The notes beneath the pieces are model-generated. The model was given only the letters and a program-made list of their open reading frames with translations. It was not told the origin of the DNA and did not search any database. Of a stretch of DNA of 64,000 nt, positions 11,526 through 22,345 are shown in pieces. Source of the DNA: Paralithodes platypus (lineage: Eukaryota; Arthropoda; Malacostraca; Decapoda; Lithodidae). The position numbers were made by a program, and so were the translations under genes. Where the stretch lies: NCBI GenBank assembly GCA_032716605.1, contig CM064573.1, positions 5,703,119-5,767,118 of the forward strand. Direction: 5' to 3'. Positions within the stretch are counted from its first letter, which is position 1, and each line of letters starts with the position of its first letter.

Positions 11526-13011
11526 AGGCCGCGTCATACAGAGGCCGAACTTACTAGGACAAAGTCCCGAATAGGATGACTTGCACATTTTTACCGAATA
11601 CAGCGGAGACTCTCCCGAAATTTGAAGATTACGAACATGGCCCGAACGAGTTCAGAATAATATCCGATAGTCAAGAACGACCTACGACAAAATCTCGAAC
11701 AACTACCGAACATGAATCGAACTTACACTCGTTATGCAAAGAATGATTTTCGACCATACCCGAATCATCAGACACAGATCCGAATGACATTGGAATGCTT
11801 TAGGATAATTAACCGAACTTAACCGATGAGATATCGACAAACAACCGATAGAGAAGAACATTATGAGAACAACATCAGACTGTTTTACGACTGTAGCACC
11901 TCTGTCCCCAGTCAGTCGACGCCCCTCCCCCCAACCAGCACCGCCTTTGTTCATGTACTTCCTCACTCCATCCTTCCACCTCTCATTCGTTTTCAAATAC
12001 ACCTAGACAAAATGTAGGCTATAATAACAACGTATTGTAATCGAGTTTACTGTATTTACTGTATAATGTACCACCTAACGTAAGACTAACGTATCCTAAC
12101 CTAATTATTGTCCTTCCTAATCTCAATAAAAGCAACTAATGAAGGCCAGAATAACGATATACCCATAATCGTAGTGTTTGAACCCAGAGGCAGAACAGAG
12201 GTACGGTACCGGTATCTATAACATGCTCGCTTTTTCTGAACCCCCTTCTCCCACATGTTTAGCATATTCGTTTTGAGGTTTAAGACGTTCGTTCCGTTAG
12301 TTTGGCTATTTTGAGACCTTTCGCCTCATTCTGTTATCAATATTAGCCTATAAGACATTTCGTGCCTTTTAGGTGTCGATTTTTTCCTGGCGAGCAATAG
12401 CGAACCTCTAATTTTAGAAGGAGGCTATTCTACTTCTTCGAAATCAATTCGGATTTAATTCCTAATTAAACAAGATACATCGAGCAGACATCCTACATTA
12501 TTCGTATATTTGTCTGAATTTGATCGTAACTTGTTCTAAAAATTCGTAACTCGTGCGGGTTTTATTCTGGAATACGAGGGAATCATCGTAATTTTATCGA
12601 ATTTTTGTCGGGAATTGTTCGGGATTTGTTCGGGATTTGTTCGGGTAGTTCCTAACAAATTCGGCAATTGGAAAAAGTACCGAACAAGTCCCGAAACAGA
12701 AGACCGAACTACGAATTAATCAGAACAACTTCCGAACGAGTTACGAATAATTCCCGACCAACATCCGACCATTTTGTAACGTTTTTTTTACCCGAATGTT
12801 CGTAGAAATTTAGTGTAGCCACTAAATTTTTCCCGACTCTCCGGAATGTCGGCAACATACATGAACAACATCAGACCAACCCACGAATAGTACGGAACGT
12901 ATGCCGAATTATGCAGAATATACCCGACCCGCTTGAAATTTGAATTTTTTTTGCAAGTCATCCTATTCGGGACTTTGTCCTAGTACGTTCGGCCTCTGTA
13001 TGACGCGGCCT
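11526..13011. mobile_element. Harbinger-like element, copy 2 (1486 bp)
   Basis: The copy is nearly identical to copy 1, with about 60-bp terminal inverted repeats, the same RTE fragment and the same T5 fragment. It is flanked by TAA (11523-11525, 13012-13014; TTAA also fits). It sits inside the arm of the older element: arm sequence stops at 11522 and resumes at 13015. It has a small internal duplication of 'gggatttgttc' near 12615-12645. High similarity to copy 1 implies recent movement. Confidence 0.82.
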
Positions 13012-13600
13012 TAACTTTTCATGAACATTCGGGACCAAAAACCGTTACAAAATGGTCGGATGTTGGTCGGGATTTATTCGTAACTCGTTCGGTATTTGTT
13101 CGGATTAATTCTTTGTTCGTTCTTCTGATTCGGGATTTGTTCGGTACTTTTTTCCATTGCCGATGTTGTTTGGAACTACCCGAACAAATCCCGAACAAAT
13201 CCCGCACAATTCCCGACGAAACTTCGATAAAATCACGATGAATCCCTCGTATTCCAGAATAAAACCCGCTCGAGTTACGAATTTTCAGAACAAGTTACGA
13301 TCAAATTCAGACAAATATACAAATAATTTTGGATGTCTGCTCGATGTATCTTGTTTATCTCAACTCAACTATAATCTTGATGGTTATATAAGTGTGTGTT
13401 AAGTGTGTTCGGTGTAAACACTTACAGTATGTTGGTTAATGAGATATATGATTGGGAATTAACGTTAACGCTACTATTATGTACTTAACTATTTTAGTTG
13501 ACTGACTTGTGGACTAAAGCAACTCTTTAAGTAATTGGGTTATGATAAAAGTAATACTATTGTGCGAGTTCTTTAATTTTCTTTTATAGTCATCCTCCTA

Positions 13601-14429
13601 TGAAATGAGCTACAAGGTGGAGTCCCTCGCCCTGTGCGGTGTTGTCAAATATTCAAAGCTTTAACAACAAATGTTAGTTTTTCAGGCTATTAACAAATTA
13701 ATTTTAGCTTTTATGACTATATAATTATATTATATTACAATTTTTAAAGGTTATGTGGTGTTAAGAAACATATCATTTTAAGGATATATAGAAGGAATTT
13801 ATACAACATATGGCACGCTATTTAGAACATGCTGCCATTTTTCTGGGGACAGCTATAAATAGATTTAAGGAATGGTAGGATATGCGACGTTGCCAAGTAA
13901 TGTCAATGCGGTTCTGTTGGCTACGCACGCACTCACACACACCCCTACAGATACACACACAAACACACACATACATACACAATCTCCAAAATGAAATATA
14001 GCACAATGTAATCCCATCAAAAGAGAGAGAGAGAGAGAGCTGGATACGAGTAATGGCAACGCTTTAAATGGCCTCAAAATACGACAATAACATCATCCAG
14101 GTCAGACGGTCACTAACCCTCATTCATAGCGCGACCACCATGGAAGGAAAAACTCGGAAAAGTTACTCTCATCTTCATAGCCAGGCAAGGGAGATGCTGT
14201 ACAATGTAAATAGGTATATACAAATATAGCCTACCTATTGTTTCGTTTCTGTAACTTTTATACAAGAATACCAATAACCCTTCCAGACATAAAAATTTCT
14301 TTTACATTTATTTCAAGTCTCCCTTCTAAATGTGGTGTTCCTTGGTTTCCCATTTTCTAAAAGGTTTGTTTTGGTAGAAAAGTGGCAACACCGCACAGGG
14401 CGACCTTGACCTCCTTGGAGCTCATTTCA
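13601..14429. mobile_element. DNA element with 46-bp inverted ends
   Basis: The left end (13601-13646) and the inverse of the right end (14383-14429) share TGAAATGAGCT and CGCCCTGTGCGGTGTTG, about 80-85% identical (estimated by eye). The 830-bp interior is non-coding with CA- and GA-rich tracts (13925-13980, 14024-14040). No clear target duplication is visible. Confidence 0.65.
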
Positions 14430-14503
14430 GTTGAGTTTGACTATAATATTATTTTTATTAATCTCACCACCACACCCCCAATGAAATTAATTAAAGTATA
14501 TAT

Positions 14504-14577
14504 GATCCACCGGGATTCGAACCCGGGTTATCATACACATATTTTTGCCACCTTAACCATTACACCACCAGGACGGC
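14504..14577 (-). repeat. tRNA-like sequence, probable SINE head
   Basis: On the minus strand there is a good A box (TGGTGTAATGGTTAAGGTGG) and a consensus B box (GGGTTCGAATCC) in a closed T arm (CCGGG/CCCGG). The acceptor ends do not pair and the anticodon stem is not formed, so it is not a functional tRNA. It may be a Glu/Asp-type tRNA-derived SINE head or a pseudogene. Confidence 0.6.
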
Positions 14578-14639
14578 TAAAGGTTTATGCACACGCCTAC
14601 GACTTATTATCCATTCTCGAATACTGGATATTAATCTAA

Positions 14640-15390
14640 TCATGTTCATATTCCCAACCGCACTATGAATTAAGCTTACATTGCTGGTAAGAAAAAGAAC
14701 GGTGATACTATTGTCTCATATTAGTAATATCGCCTTAGACTAACATGGCTGTTTTAATGTTACTTCTAGTGATTTCCTAAGCTGAAGAAAATTATTTTAG
14801 CTTCAAAATATTATTTTTGATTTTCATATTATTTGAGTGAGACCTGAATCGAATCTATGAAGCGATCCTGTAACTTAATTTACTCATTATCAAACTTCAA
14901 TGTTACGTGGTTAAGAAATACATTTATCTAATTATTAAATATATATCTAACTTTTTATATGACTTTGATATTAATCCTGATAATAATAATATAATACTAT
15001 TAACGTAAGACAAGAACCAAGAATAATAACTACATTAAATATAAATAAAAGGACATGATATAAGAAAACTATCTATTCATTTAAAAAAAGGGTAAGAGAC
15101 AGAAATATTCTTACCTTAATATTTATCTTTCAAGACTTGATATATAATTAATAGTCCTTCTTTAGATAATATAACTTATTCGGTTCATAACCATAGCCTA
15201 CTAAGCTTCGGTTAAATAATAATTCTTTATAAATACTACATGACTTTAATTAGTTTCAGTATTTTTTCATAATTAAAGAGTATCAGTCAATAAAGGATAC
15301 CAAGTCCTAAGATCCAAAAGGAAAGGAAGCAACAACAGGAAATAATATTAGATTTTACTTTCGTTTTGCCTTCAGATGACTGATACCTTA
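14640..15390. other. AT-rich stretch, nothing recognised
   Basis: A strongly AT-rich stretch without open frames, tandem structure or known repeats that I can recognise. Confidence 0.5.
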
Positions 15391-15394
15391 ATAA

Positions 15395-15725
15395 TTGTTT
15401 TCGGTTAGGATAGGCTATAACCCCTGGTGGCCTATTTCTGTTTAAATAAAAATAAAATTGTTTTCGGTTCGGCTATCACTGCGTATTCAAATTTAATTTT
15501 GTTTTGTTTTAATTTTCGGTTAGGCTATCACCGCTGATAACCTATTTGTGCGTATTTCAACATTTTTGTTTTCGGTTAGGCCTATTTAAGTAAGTGAAGT
15601 GACCTGAAGGGAGTGAAGTGTTTTTAAAGTGAGATAAGTGTTTTTAAAGTGAGATAAGTGTTTTTAAAGTGAGTTTAGTGTTTTTAAAGTGAGTTAAGTG
15701 TTTTTAAGTGAGTGAAGTGATCTGA
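15395..15725 (+). repeat. Short tandem repeats upstream of CR1 ORF1
   Basis: Two sets of repeats precede the CR1 ORF1. The first is three or four diverged copies of 'gttttcggttaggctatcac' (15398-15585). The second is five copies of a roughly 20-bp unit, TGTTTTTAAAGTGAG(A/T)TAAG type (15619-15713). They probably form the LINE 5' untranslated region, where an internal promoter would be expected. That role is inferred from position. Confidence 0.55.
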
Positions 15726-15742
15726 AGAAAGTGATCATCACC

Positions 15743-16843
15743 ATGCCTCGTGCCTGTACGAACTGCGCCGGTAGGTTTGGTGCTTCCATGTTTGCTCCTG
15801 CCGATCCACAAGTCTGCCGACTCTGCCAGCAACGAGAGGATTTGACAGGAAAATTGGATGAAGCCCATAACAAGATCAGTGCCCTCACCAGGAAGCTGGA
15901 ATCACTCCAAGAGTTTGTAACACTCAACGTTGGAGTATCACTAACTCCAATTGTTTCAACTCCAGCATCCACCACCGTCCTAACGTCATCTGCCAACAAT
16001 CCAACACCTGCAGCAGATGCTTCTGACGAACCTGAGCCGACATCAAACCAGGACAGCCAGCCTGTTCACCTTAGTCTCTCCCCCACTCCTCGTGCAAGAA
16101 GCCTGCTAGCACGAACAGTACCAACCCCTCGCCCACGTTCTAACCACTCCTCTCCCCGACCTGTATGCCGAGACCCGCCACCACAGGTTTCTGGATTTAC
16201 ACCAGTGAGGAACAGTGCACGGCCAACGCAGAAAAGGTCTCATCTACCAGTCACAATGTCAAACAGATTTGAGATATTGGTAGAGATGGAAGACGAACCA
16301 GAAGAGACCAGGCTCGTTGGGGATTCCATCCTACGAGGACAGGTCGAAGAGTTCTGCGACAGAGTCCCAAATCGACGAAAAAGATTTTGCATCCCAGGAG
16401 CTGGACTGGACGACATTGTGGAAGCCTTCGAAGATACCACAAAAGATGCAAATGAAAATACCCTTTTTGTCATCCATGCTGGTTCAAATGACGTCATGCG
16501 CACCAGATCCGAAGAGTTGATGGAGAAATATCGCAAGATGATCCAGCACTACAAAAACAAGTCAAGGAATATCATCATCTCAGGCATTCTCCCCAAGATC
16601 GACGCACCTGACAAATTCTACGACAAGGCCTTCAGCACAAATAGCCGACTAAAAATTTGTGTCTGAGGGAAGAAGTTGAATTCATCAACCTCTGGGACAA
16701 CTTCTACAACCAGCCTACTCTGTTCCGCAAGGATGGCACTCATCTAAACCCTGTGGGTTCAGCACGCATGGGTCGTCTCCTACACGAAGCAGTCCGCAGC
16801 CATGGATCAAAAAACGCCATCCGAGAAGAAGCAGCAGTGACAT
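15743..16843 (+). pseudogene. CR1-type ORF1: zinc-binding motif plus SGNH esterase
   Basis: This is the ORF1 protein of a CR1-group LINE, about 367 residues if one frameshift near 16657 is allowed. I chose the ATG at 15743 because it sits in ATCACCATGC. The N-terminus has paired cysteines (ACTNCAG..., QVCRLCQQ), a likely zinc-binding or PHD-like domain, followed by a short coiled coil (LDEAHNKISALTRKLESLQ). A Pro/Ser/Thr-rich linker follows. An SGNH-hydrolase domain then shows VGDSI (Ser about 195), HAGSND (about 245-250) and, after the frameshift, the catalytic DGTH (16732-16743). Esterase-type ORF1 proteins are known in CR1 elements and are thought to help RNA or membrane interactions of the particle. 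ORF2 follows on the same strand. It is non-functional because of the shift. Confidence 0.8.
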
Positions 16844-16972
16844 AAATCATCCAACGCCAAGCAAAAAACAGAGGCAACCGAGGACCACCAGCGATAAGGA
16901 CCGAAGACAGCGAGGACCGAGGACAGCCATGAACATAAATGTAGATCCGACAAGAACCAAAAATATTATTAA

Positions 16973-17594
16973 CCTGACAAGCGCGATATGACAGTAGGTG
17001 CTAGGGTAGTTATTTGTGCATTTCTAGCCCTGGATTCTGACAGAATTCGTTACAATATAAACCATTATTTGTTTTCGGTATGCTTTTATTTTACATATAT
17101 GATGTATATATGAACCTTCAAGAGTGCTAAAATAAGTGGGAAAAGCATTTGGGTGGTGAAAAACGAAGATATTGGCCACCCGGTCATAATCTCAGGCGAG
17201 AGAGAGAGACAGGCAGCCCTCCCCTCTCGCTGTCTGGGAGTCAACTGAGAAGAGCGGGGCGGTGTGCCGGTCTGGGTGTTGCATAACGATCTTTTATGCA
17301 ACCCACTTGTGCTACATTATCGCGGAGAGAAAAATAACCGATAAATGATGATAATAAGAGGAAAAATAGGTGATAATTGAGGTGGGAGGGAGGGGGGAAT
17401 AAGGTGGGGAAGGAGGGGATGGGTGAGATTTACATGGATGAGTACTGGAGGGGAATTATCTCACCTAGAGACAAATTCCTTTGTTTTGATAGGCCCTTTT
17501 TTTTTATGGAAGTCTTTTTTTATGGTCCTGCTTCCGTGAGGCCTATCGCGTTCCCTATAGGAAGCCTTCCGTGAGGCCTATCGCGCTTGCCGGG
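16973..17594. mobile_element. T2 TTAA element between CR1 ORF1 and ORF2
   Basis: TTAA flanks are at 16969-16972 and 17595-17598. The interior resembles 37149-37752 and 38242-38822 in its 'aaaataggtgataattgagg' and 'ggggaaggaggggatggg' blocks. Near the right end a 20-bp motif (CTTCCGTGAGGCCTATCGCG) is present twice, before CCGGG-TTAA. LINE sequence resumes immediately after. Length is 622 bp. Confidence 0.65.
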
Positions 17595-17598
17595 TTAA

Positions 17599-20432
17599 AG
17601 AGCGTTCCGAGAGTTCTAAAATAACAAATTTAAAGGTTTTCTATGCAAACGCTCGTAGCATACGCAATAAATTTTCAGATTTAGAGGAGCTAGTGTTTAC
17701 AGAAAATTATGATGTGATTGGCATAACAGAATCTTGGCTCAATACAGAAGATAGAGACTTTTTAGCAGAGTATTCACTTCCCGGTTATGTTATGTAATGT
17801 TTGAGAAAAGCCGAATAAATCGAAATGGAGGTGGCGTTTTACTTTATATCAAAGAAAGTCTTAACCCTACCCTCTTGTCAAAACCTCAAATTGTGAACGT
17901 CGACACATCTTTTGTGCTAATAAAGAATAATAAAGGTACAAAAATAATACTTGCGTTAATATACAGACCTCCAGCTCAATCAGTGCAAACTGACTGAGAA
18001 ATTTACGAACAAATTGCAGATGTAAGTAACACACAAGATACCGTAATTTTGGGCGACTTTAATTTACCTGTGACCAAGTGGGGCGATACTCTTACTTCAC
18101 ACTCCGGACATGACTTGTATACGAATTTGCAAGAGAGTTCACTTTATCAATTTGTTCGAACGCCGACCCGTGGTAATAACGTTCTTGACATTGTACTTGC
18201 AACAAAAGAAGAATTAATAGAGAATTTGAATGTTGTTGATGAATTCAGTAACAGCGACCATCGTACTTTCACATTAAAGTTTACTAGTAACGAACCAAAT
18301 AGTAGCATCGAAAAAGTCCCTAATTTCAAGAAAGCAAACTTCCATAAACTTAGAGCTATGTTTAAAGAAACTGACTGGAGCTTTTTAATTAACAATAACG
18401 ACATAAATACATCTTGGAAGTTATTCGAAACCACTTACCTAAAAGCAGTGCAAGACTGCATACCATCGAAAATAAGGCGTCCAGGCCATAATAATAAGCC
18501 CAAATGGTGGAATAAAGATATTTCAAACTGCCTGCTTGCTAAAAAATTTGCTAATGATAGATTAAAATCCTCACAAAATGACGAAGAACGGGTGAAATTT
18601 GTAGAGCTATGACGCAAAGCCAAAAAGTTAATTAAGCAAAGTAAAAAGACCTTAGAGTTACATATTGCGAATCAAAGTAAAACAAACCCGAAAGAATTCT
18701 ATAGTTATATCAGAAAGAAAAAAGTAGTTACTTCAACTGTTGGACCGTTAGTCAATGAAAATGGAGAATACACCAAAGACGAAGTACAAATCAGTAATGC
18801 CCTCAATACCTTCTTTGCATCAGTTTTTACAACAGAAGACCTCAGTGATATCCCTACACCATCGCCGATTCAGATTGATAATTCAGATGTTCTAAGCAAT
18901 ATCACCGTTACAGAGAGAGAAGTATTGAATTGTTTAGATAAACTCAAGGTAAATAAAACGCCTGGACCTGATACAATCTCGCCTAGAGTTCTAAAGGAAG
19001 CTAAGGATGAGCTCTCCAAACCACTGACATTACTATTCAATAAATCCTTGCAGTCTGGAACTATGCCTGATCAGTGGAAGCTAGCCAACATAACACCGAT
19101 ATTCAAAAAAAGCAGCAAATCCCTACCCAGTAACTATTGTCCAATTAGCTTAACCTCAGTTGTATGTAAAATGCTAGAAACGGTCATACGAGACAGACTC
19201 GTAAATCACTTAAAGGAAAATAACATACTTAAAGATACTCAACACGGCTTTCGTAAAAAACGTTCCTGTTTAACAAACCTCTTAGACTTCTTCCACGATA
19301 TCCTCAACCTCTACGATGAGAGTAAAGCTGTAGATATTATATACCTTGATTTTCAAAAGGCCTTTGACAAAGTTCCCCACAAACGTTTACTGCTAAAACT
19401 AAAAGCGCATGGAATACAAGACGGTGTGTTGAAATGGATAGAAAATTGGCTCAGCGACAGAAAGCAAAGAGTAGTTATAAACGGTAAGGCATCTAAATGG
19501 ACCAATGTAAGTAGCGGGGTACCCCAGGGATCGGTACTAGGTCCAATTCTCTTTCTAATTTACATCAACGACATAGATGAGGGTCCCACCTGTACAATCT
19601 CAAAATTTGCTGACGATACAAAAATTGCAAATAGCGTACTCTCAAAAGAACAAGTTGACGATATGCAACACAATCTAGATAAATTGTCATGTTGGGCCCA
19701 AATTTGGCAAATGAGTTTCAATGCAGATAAATGTAAAGTACTACATATCGGATACCTAAATGAGAAAGCAAACTATTCGATGAATGGCACTCAGCTTAAG
19801 AATGTAAACAGAGAAACCGATCTGGGAGTAACAATATCGAGTAACCTAAAACCGAGTCAACAATGTTCAGAAGTTGTTAAGAAGGCAAACAAGATAATTG
19901 GCTTTATAGGCAGGTCATTTGAGCATAAATCCAAAGAAGTTATCCTAACCCTTTACAATTCCTTAGTCCGCCCTCTTCTGGAATACTGCGTTCAATCCTG
20001 GTGCCCTTATTACCAAAAAGATATAAACAAGCTAGAACGAGTTCAACGTAGAGTTACCAAAATGATACCTAGCCTAAAGAACAAACCATACGAAGAGCGT
20101 CTTAGAGAATTAAATCTATTTCCTTTAACCCAGCGCAGATTAAGAGGTGACTTAATTCAAGTGTTCAAAATCATCAAAGGCATCGACAATATGGACTGTA
20201 GTAAGTACTTCACTATCGACCAATCTAATTACACGTGGGGAAACGGTTGCAAAATTATTGGTAAATCTTTTAACTCACACGAATCTAAGAATTTCTTCTT
20301 CAATTGAGTTGTCAACTTGTGGAATGGGCTTCCCCGAAACGTTATAGACTGCATCACCGTTGATTCATTTAAACTCCGCCTAGACAAATATCTCGCATCA
20401 AACCCGCGACTGACTGCGTTTGTAAATGAATA
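17599..20432 (+). pseudogene. CR1-type ORF2: endonuclease plus reverse transcriptase
   Basis: This ORF2 is nearly complete. An APE-type endonuclease begins VFYANARSIRNK and ITESWL (17640-17730) and, after a frameshift near 17795, continues with RNGGGVLLYI, LIYRPP, VILGDFNLP (18040-18070) and SDHRTFTL. The reverse transcriptase runs from about 18925: [37 protein letters not shown], and the catalytic FADD at 19606-19617. The thumb and C-terminus end near LASNPRLTAFVNE. Three in-frame TGA stops (17995, about 18610, 20305) occur where Arg (CGA) is expected. For the last one, a second copy at 52135-52776 still has CGA. Decay is therefore light: one frameshift and three stops. The first part is separated from ORF1 by a T2 element. 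FADD and the ORF1 type support CR1. Confidence 0.88.
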
Positions 20433-20770
20433 ACTTTATTTTATCCCCCCCTCAGTTACTAACCCATCTGTCCCCTACTAACTTCCTAATCCTGCCACGG
20501 ACATTAGTTCCAGGGCAGTAATTCCCTTTCCAATGTTCCCTTACCCACTCTAAACCACTGTTTGGACACTTGATCCTCAGTGTTTTGGAGGAAAACCAAC
20601 CTAGAAGGGTCACTAGATCTGTTGTTGCTTGATTTCCTTTGTACTATATCTCTGTGCTATCTAGATTCATCAAGTTAACCACTTGAGGATCAAGATACGT
20701 AACAGAAGAGTTGAGACTGGTGGGGTGTGAGCCAACCCATCTCTTTATATAGGGCAGGTAAAAAAAATCT
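20433..20770 (+). repeat. CR1 3' untranslated region
   Basis: The region begins with the LINE stop and 'aactttattttatcccccc'. About 300 bp of it recur inverted at 52140-52330, showing it belongs to the element. The end, near 'gggcaggtaaaaaaaatctt', joins the arm of the old Harbinger-like element. Confidence 0.6.
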
Positions 20771-21143
20771 TGCTACAGTCGTAAAACAGTCTGATGTTGT
20801 TCTCATAATGTTCTTCTCTATAGGTTGTTTGTCGACATCTCATTCGTTAAGTTCGGTTAATTATCCTAAAGCATTCCAAGGTCATTCGGATCTGTGTCTG
20901 ATGATTCGGGTATGGTTGAAAATCATTCTTTGCATAACGAGTGTAAGTTCGATTCATGTTCGGTAGTTGTTCGAGATTTTGTCGTAGATCGTTCTTGACT
21001 ATCGGATATTATTCTGAACTCGTTCGGGCCATGTTCGTAATCTTCAAATTTCGGGAGAGTCTCGGCTGTATTCGGTAAAAATGTGCAAGTCATCCTATTC
21101 GGGAACTTGTCCTCCAACGTTCGGACTCTGTATAACGCACGCT

Positions 21144-21283
21144 TAAGAAAGATTTGAGGTAGTAAAAAGGGTTAAGTGAGATAGTTCGAGGCCTGTTTAT
21201 GGTTGGAAACTTTTTAAACTGACTACAATCGTCTAATAAAGTTAAATGGATGTCACCGGTATTGGACGAGTCAAGTTAGATGT
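21144..21283 (+). repeat. T3 TTAA element, right half
   Basis: It starts TAAGAAAGATTTGAGGTAGT and runs through the T3 interior to 'caccggtattggacgagtca', ending in TTAG instead of TTAA. It is the complement of the left half at 11255-11323. Confidence 0.65.
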
Positions 21284-21289
21284 GGGTGT

Positions 21290-21440
21290 GACGTTTTGAT
21301 CCATTACTTTGGCGATTTTAAGACATTTTCCCCCATTAGTTTAGCGATTACAAGAAATATTGCTTCATTCAGGTGTCGACTTTGTGCAGGCGAGCGATAG
21401 CAAGCCTGCAATTTGGTAAGAAAATGTAGACATTTACCAT
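21290..21440 (+). repeat. T5-family fragment
   Basis: It carries 'ttttggcgattttaagac'-type blocks, 'attcaggtgtcgac' and the box GGCGAGCGATAGCAAGCCTG, then stops at a poly-G tract. The hairpin and tail are missing. Confidence 0.6.
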
Positions 21441-21444
21441 GCCG

Positions 21445-21772
21445 GGGGGGGGGGGGGGGGGGGGAAGGCGGCTCTGGTGATCGTTTATTAGCTGGAAGGG
21501 GGGGGGGGGGGGGGGGGGGGGTAGTAATGTTTGAGCTTCAAGGAGAGTCTATAGGGCATTTTGTTTTTAGTTAGAGGGTTATTTGGTACATGGCAGTGTG
21601 ACTTAACCTATTTGTGACACACTATAGTATTACTGCAGCGTGCCCCAGCCTGGCCCCAACACCATAATAATGAACTCAACTCTATATTTAGACTGTACCC
21701 TGGCGACCAATGGCGTGGCGGTGGTGGGTGGTGGCCTGATGTTGTTACAGCCAATCACAGCACAGGATAATG

Positions 21773-21822
<50 letters not shown>

Positions 21823-21919
21823 ATATCTCGATGGGTATACCAGTACTGGCTTTATTGTTATAAGCCTATTAACAACCCCACCTCCCTCTACCCTTTCGAG
21901 CTGCCTACTATCCCTCTCT

Positions 21920-21983
<64 letters not shown>
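21445..21983. repeat. Poly-G tracts and a TA repeat
   Basis: G homopolymers lie at about 21445-21465, 21498-21522 and 21774-21821, the last near 48 bases. A (TA)n tract lies at about 21924-21983. The frames across them (poly-Gly, Ile-Tyr repeats) are low-complexity artefacts. Tracts this long are often mis-sized in assemblies. Confidence 0.85.
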
Positions 21984-21991
<8 letters not shown>

Positions 21992-22192
21992 CTGTATATA
22001 CCGTAACTAATATTTCGTATCAGTGTCTAGATCTTTGTTTTAAACGGCATATATACAGTATAATTGTGAGTCATGTGTACGCTCTTTCATGTCCACACCC
22101 ACATACCCAACACACACCTGTAACCCCCCCCCCCCATTACACACATCCCTTCACAAGTGTGAGGGTTATGTTCAAGATAGGGTAAACCGGTC

Positions 22193-22194
<2 letters not shown>

Positions 22195-22225
<31 letters not shown>

Positions 22226-22345
22226 AGAGGTGGGGGAGGGAGGGTTATTGAGCAAAACGTCCAAAGTCAGAAGAGAGAGAGAGAGAGAGAGTAGTTATTG
22301 AGCTAAAGGTCCAAAACCAGGGGAGAGACAGAGAGAGAGATAATC
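22195..22345. repeat. GA tracts with the shared leader, twice
   Basis: GA/GAAA tracts lie at 22195-22225, 22273-22291 and 22322-22341. The leader 'gttattgagcaaaa(c/g)gtcca' occurs at about 22241 and, slightly changed, at about 22293, as also upstream of the GA tract near 10718. Confidence 0.75.

Larger units (their letters stand above)
11324..21143. mobile_element. Old Harbinger-like element split by later insertions
   Basis: One end (11324-11522) reads AGCCTGCGTCATACAGAG inward. The other (21143 back to about 20772) reads AGCGTGCGTTATACAGAG inward. Both carry the subfamily variant GAGGACAA(A/G)TTCCCGAA, whereas copies 1 and 2 have TAGGACAAAGTCCCGAA. TAA flanks both ends and the flanks together rebuild one T3 element. 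Arm sequence continues at 13015-13380. Inside lie copy 2, an inverted-repeat element, a tRNA-like head and a CR1 LINE. That these ends belong to one element is an inference. Confidence 0.6.

Noticed and set aside
11703..12002. 99-codon minus-strand frame containing an RTE-like start
   Set aside because: The first part is the captured RTE fragment and the rest is Harbinger-like arm sequence; the same accident occurs in copy 1.
14504..14577. Functional tRNA gene
   Set aside because: A and B boxes are good, but the acceptor ends do not pair and no anticodon stem forms.
16240..16536. Minus-strand frames opposite CR1 ORF1
   Set aside because: They are antisense shadows of the esterase coding sequence.
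21640..22185. 181-codon frame with poly-Gly and Ile-Tyr repeats
   Set aside because: It is a translation of poly-G and (TA)n tracts.
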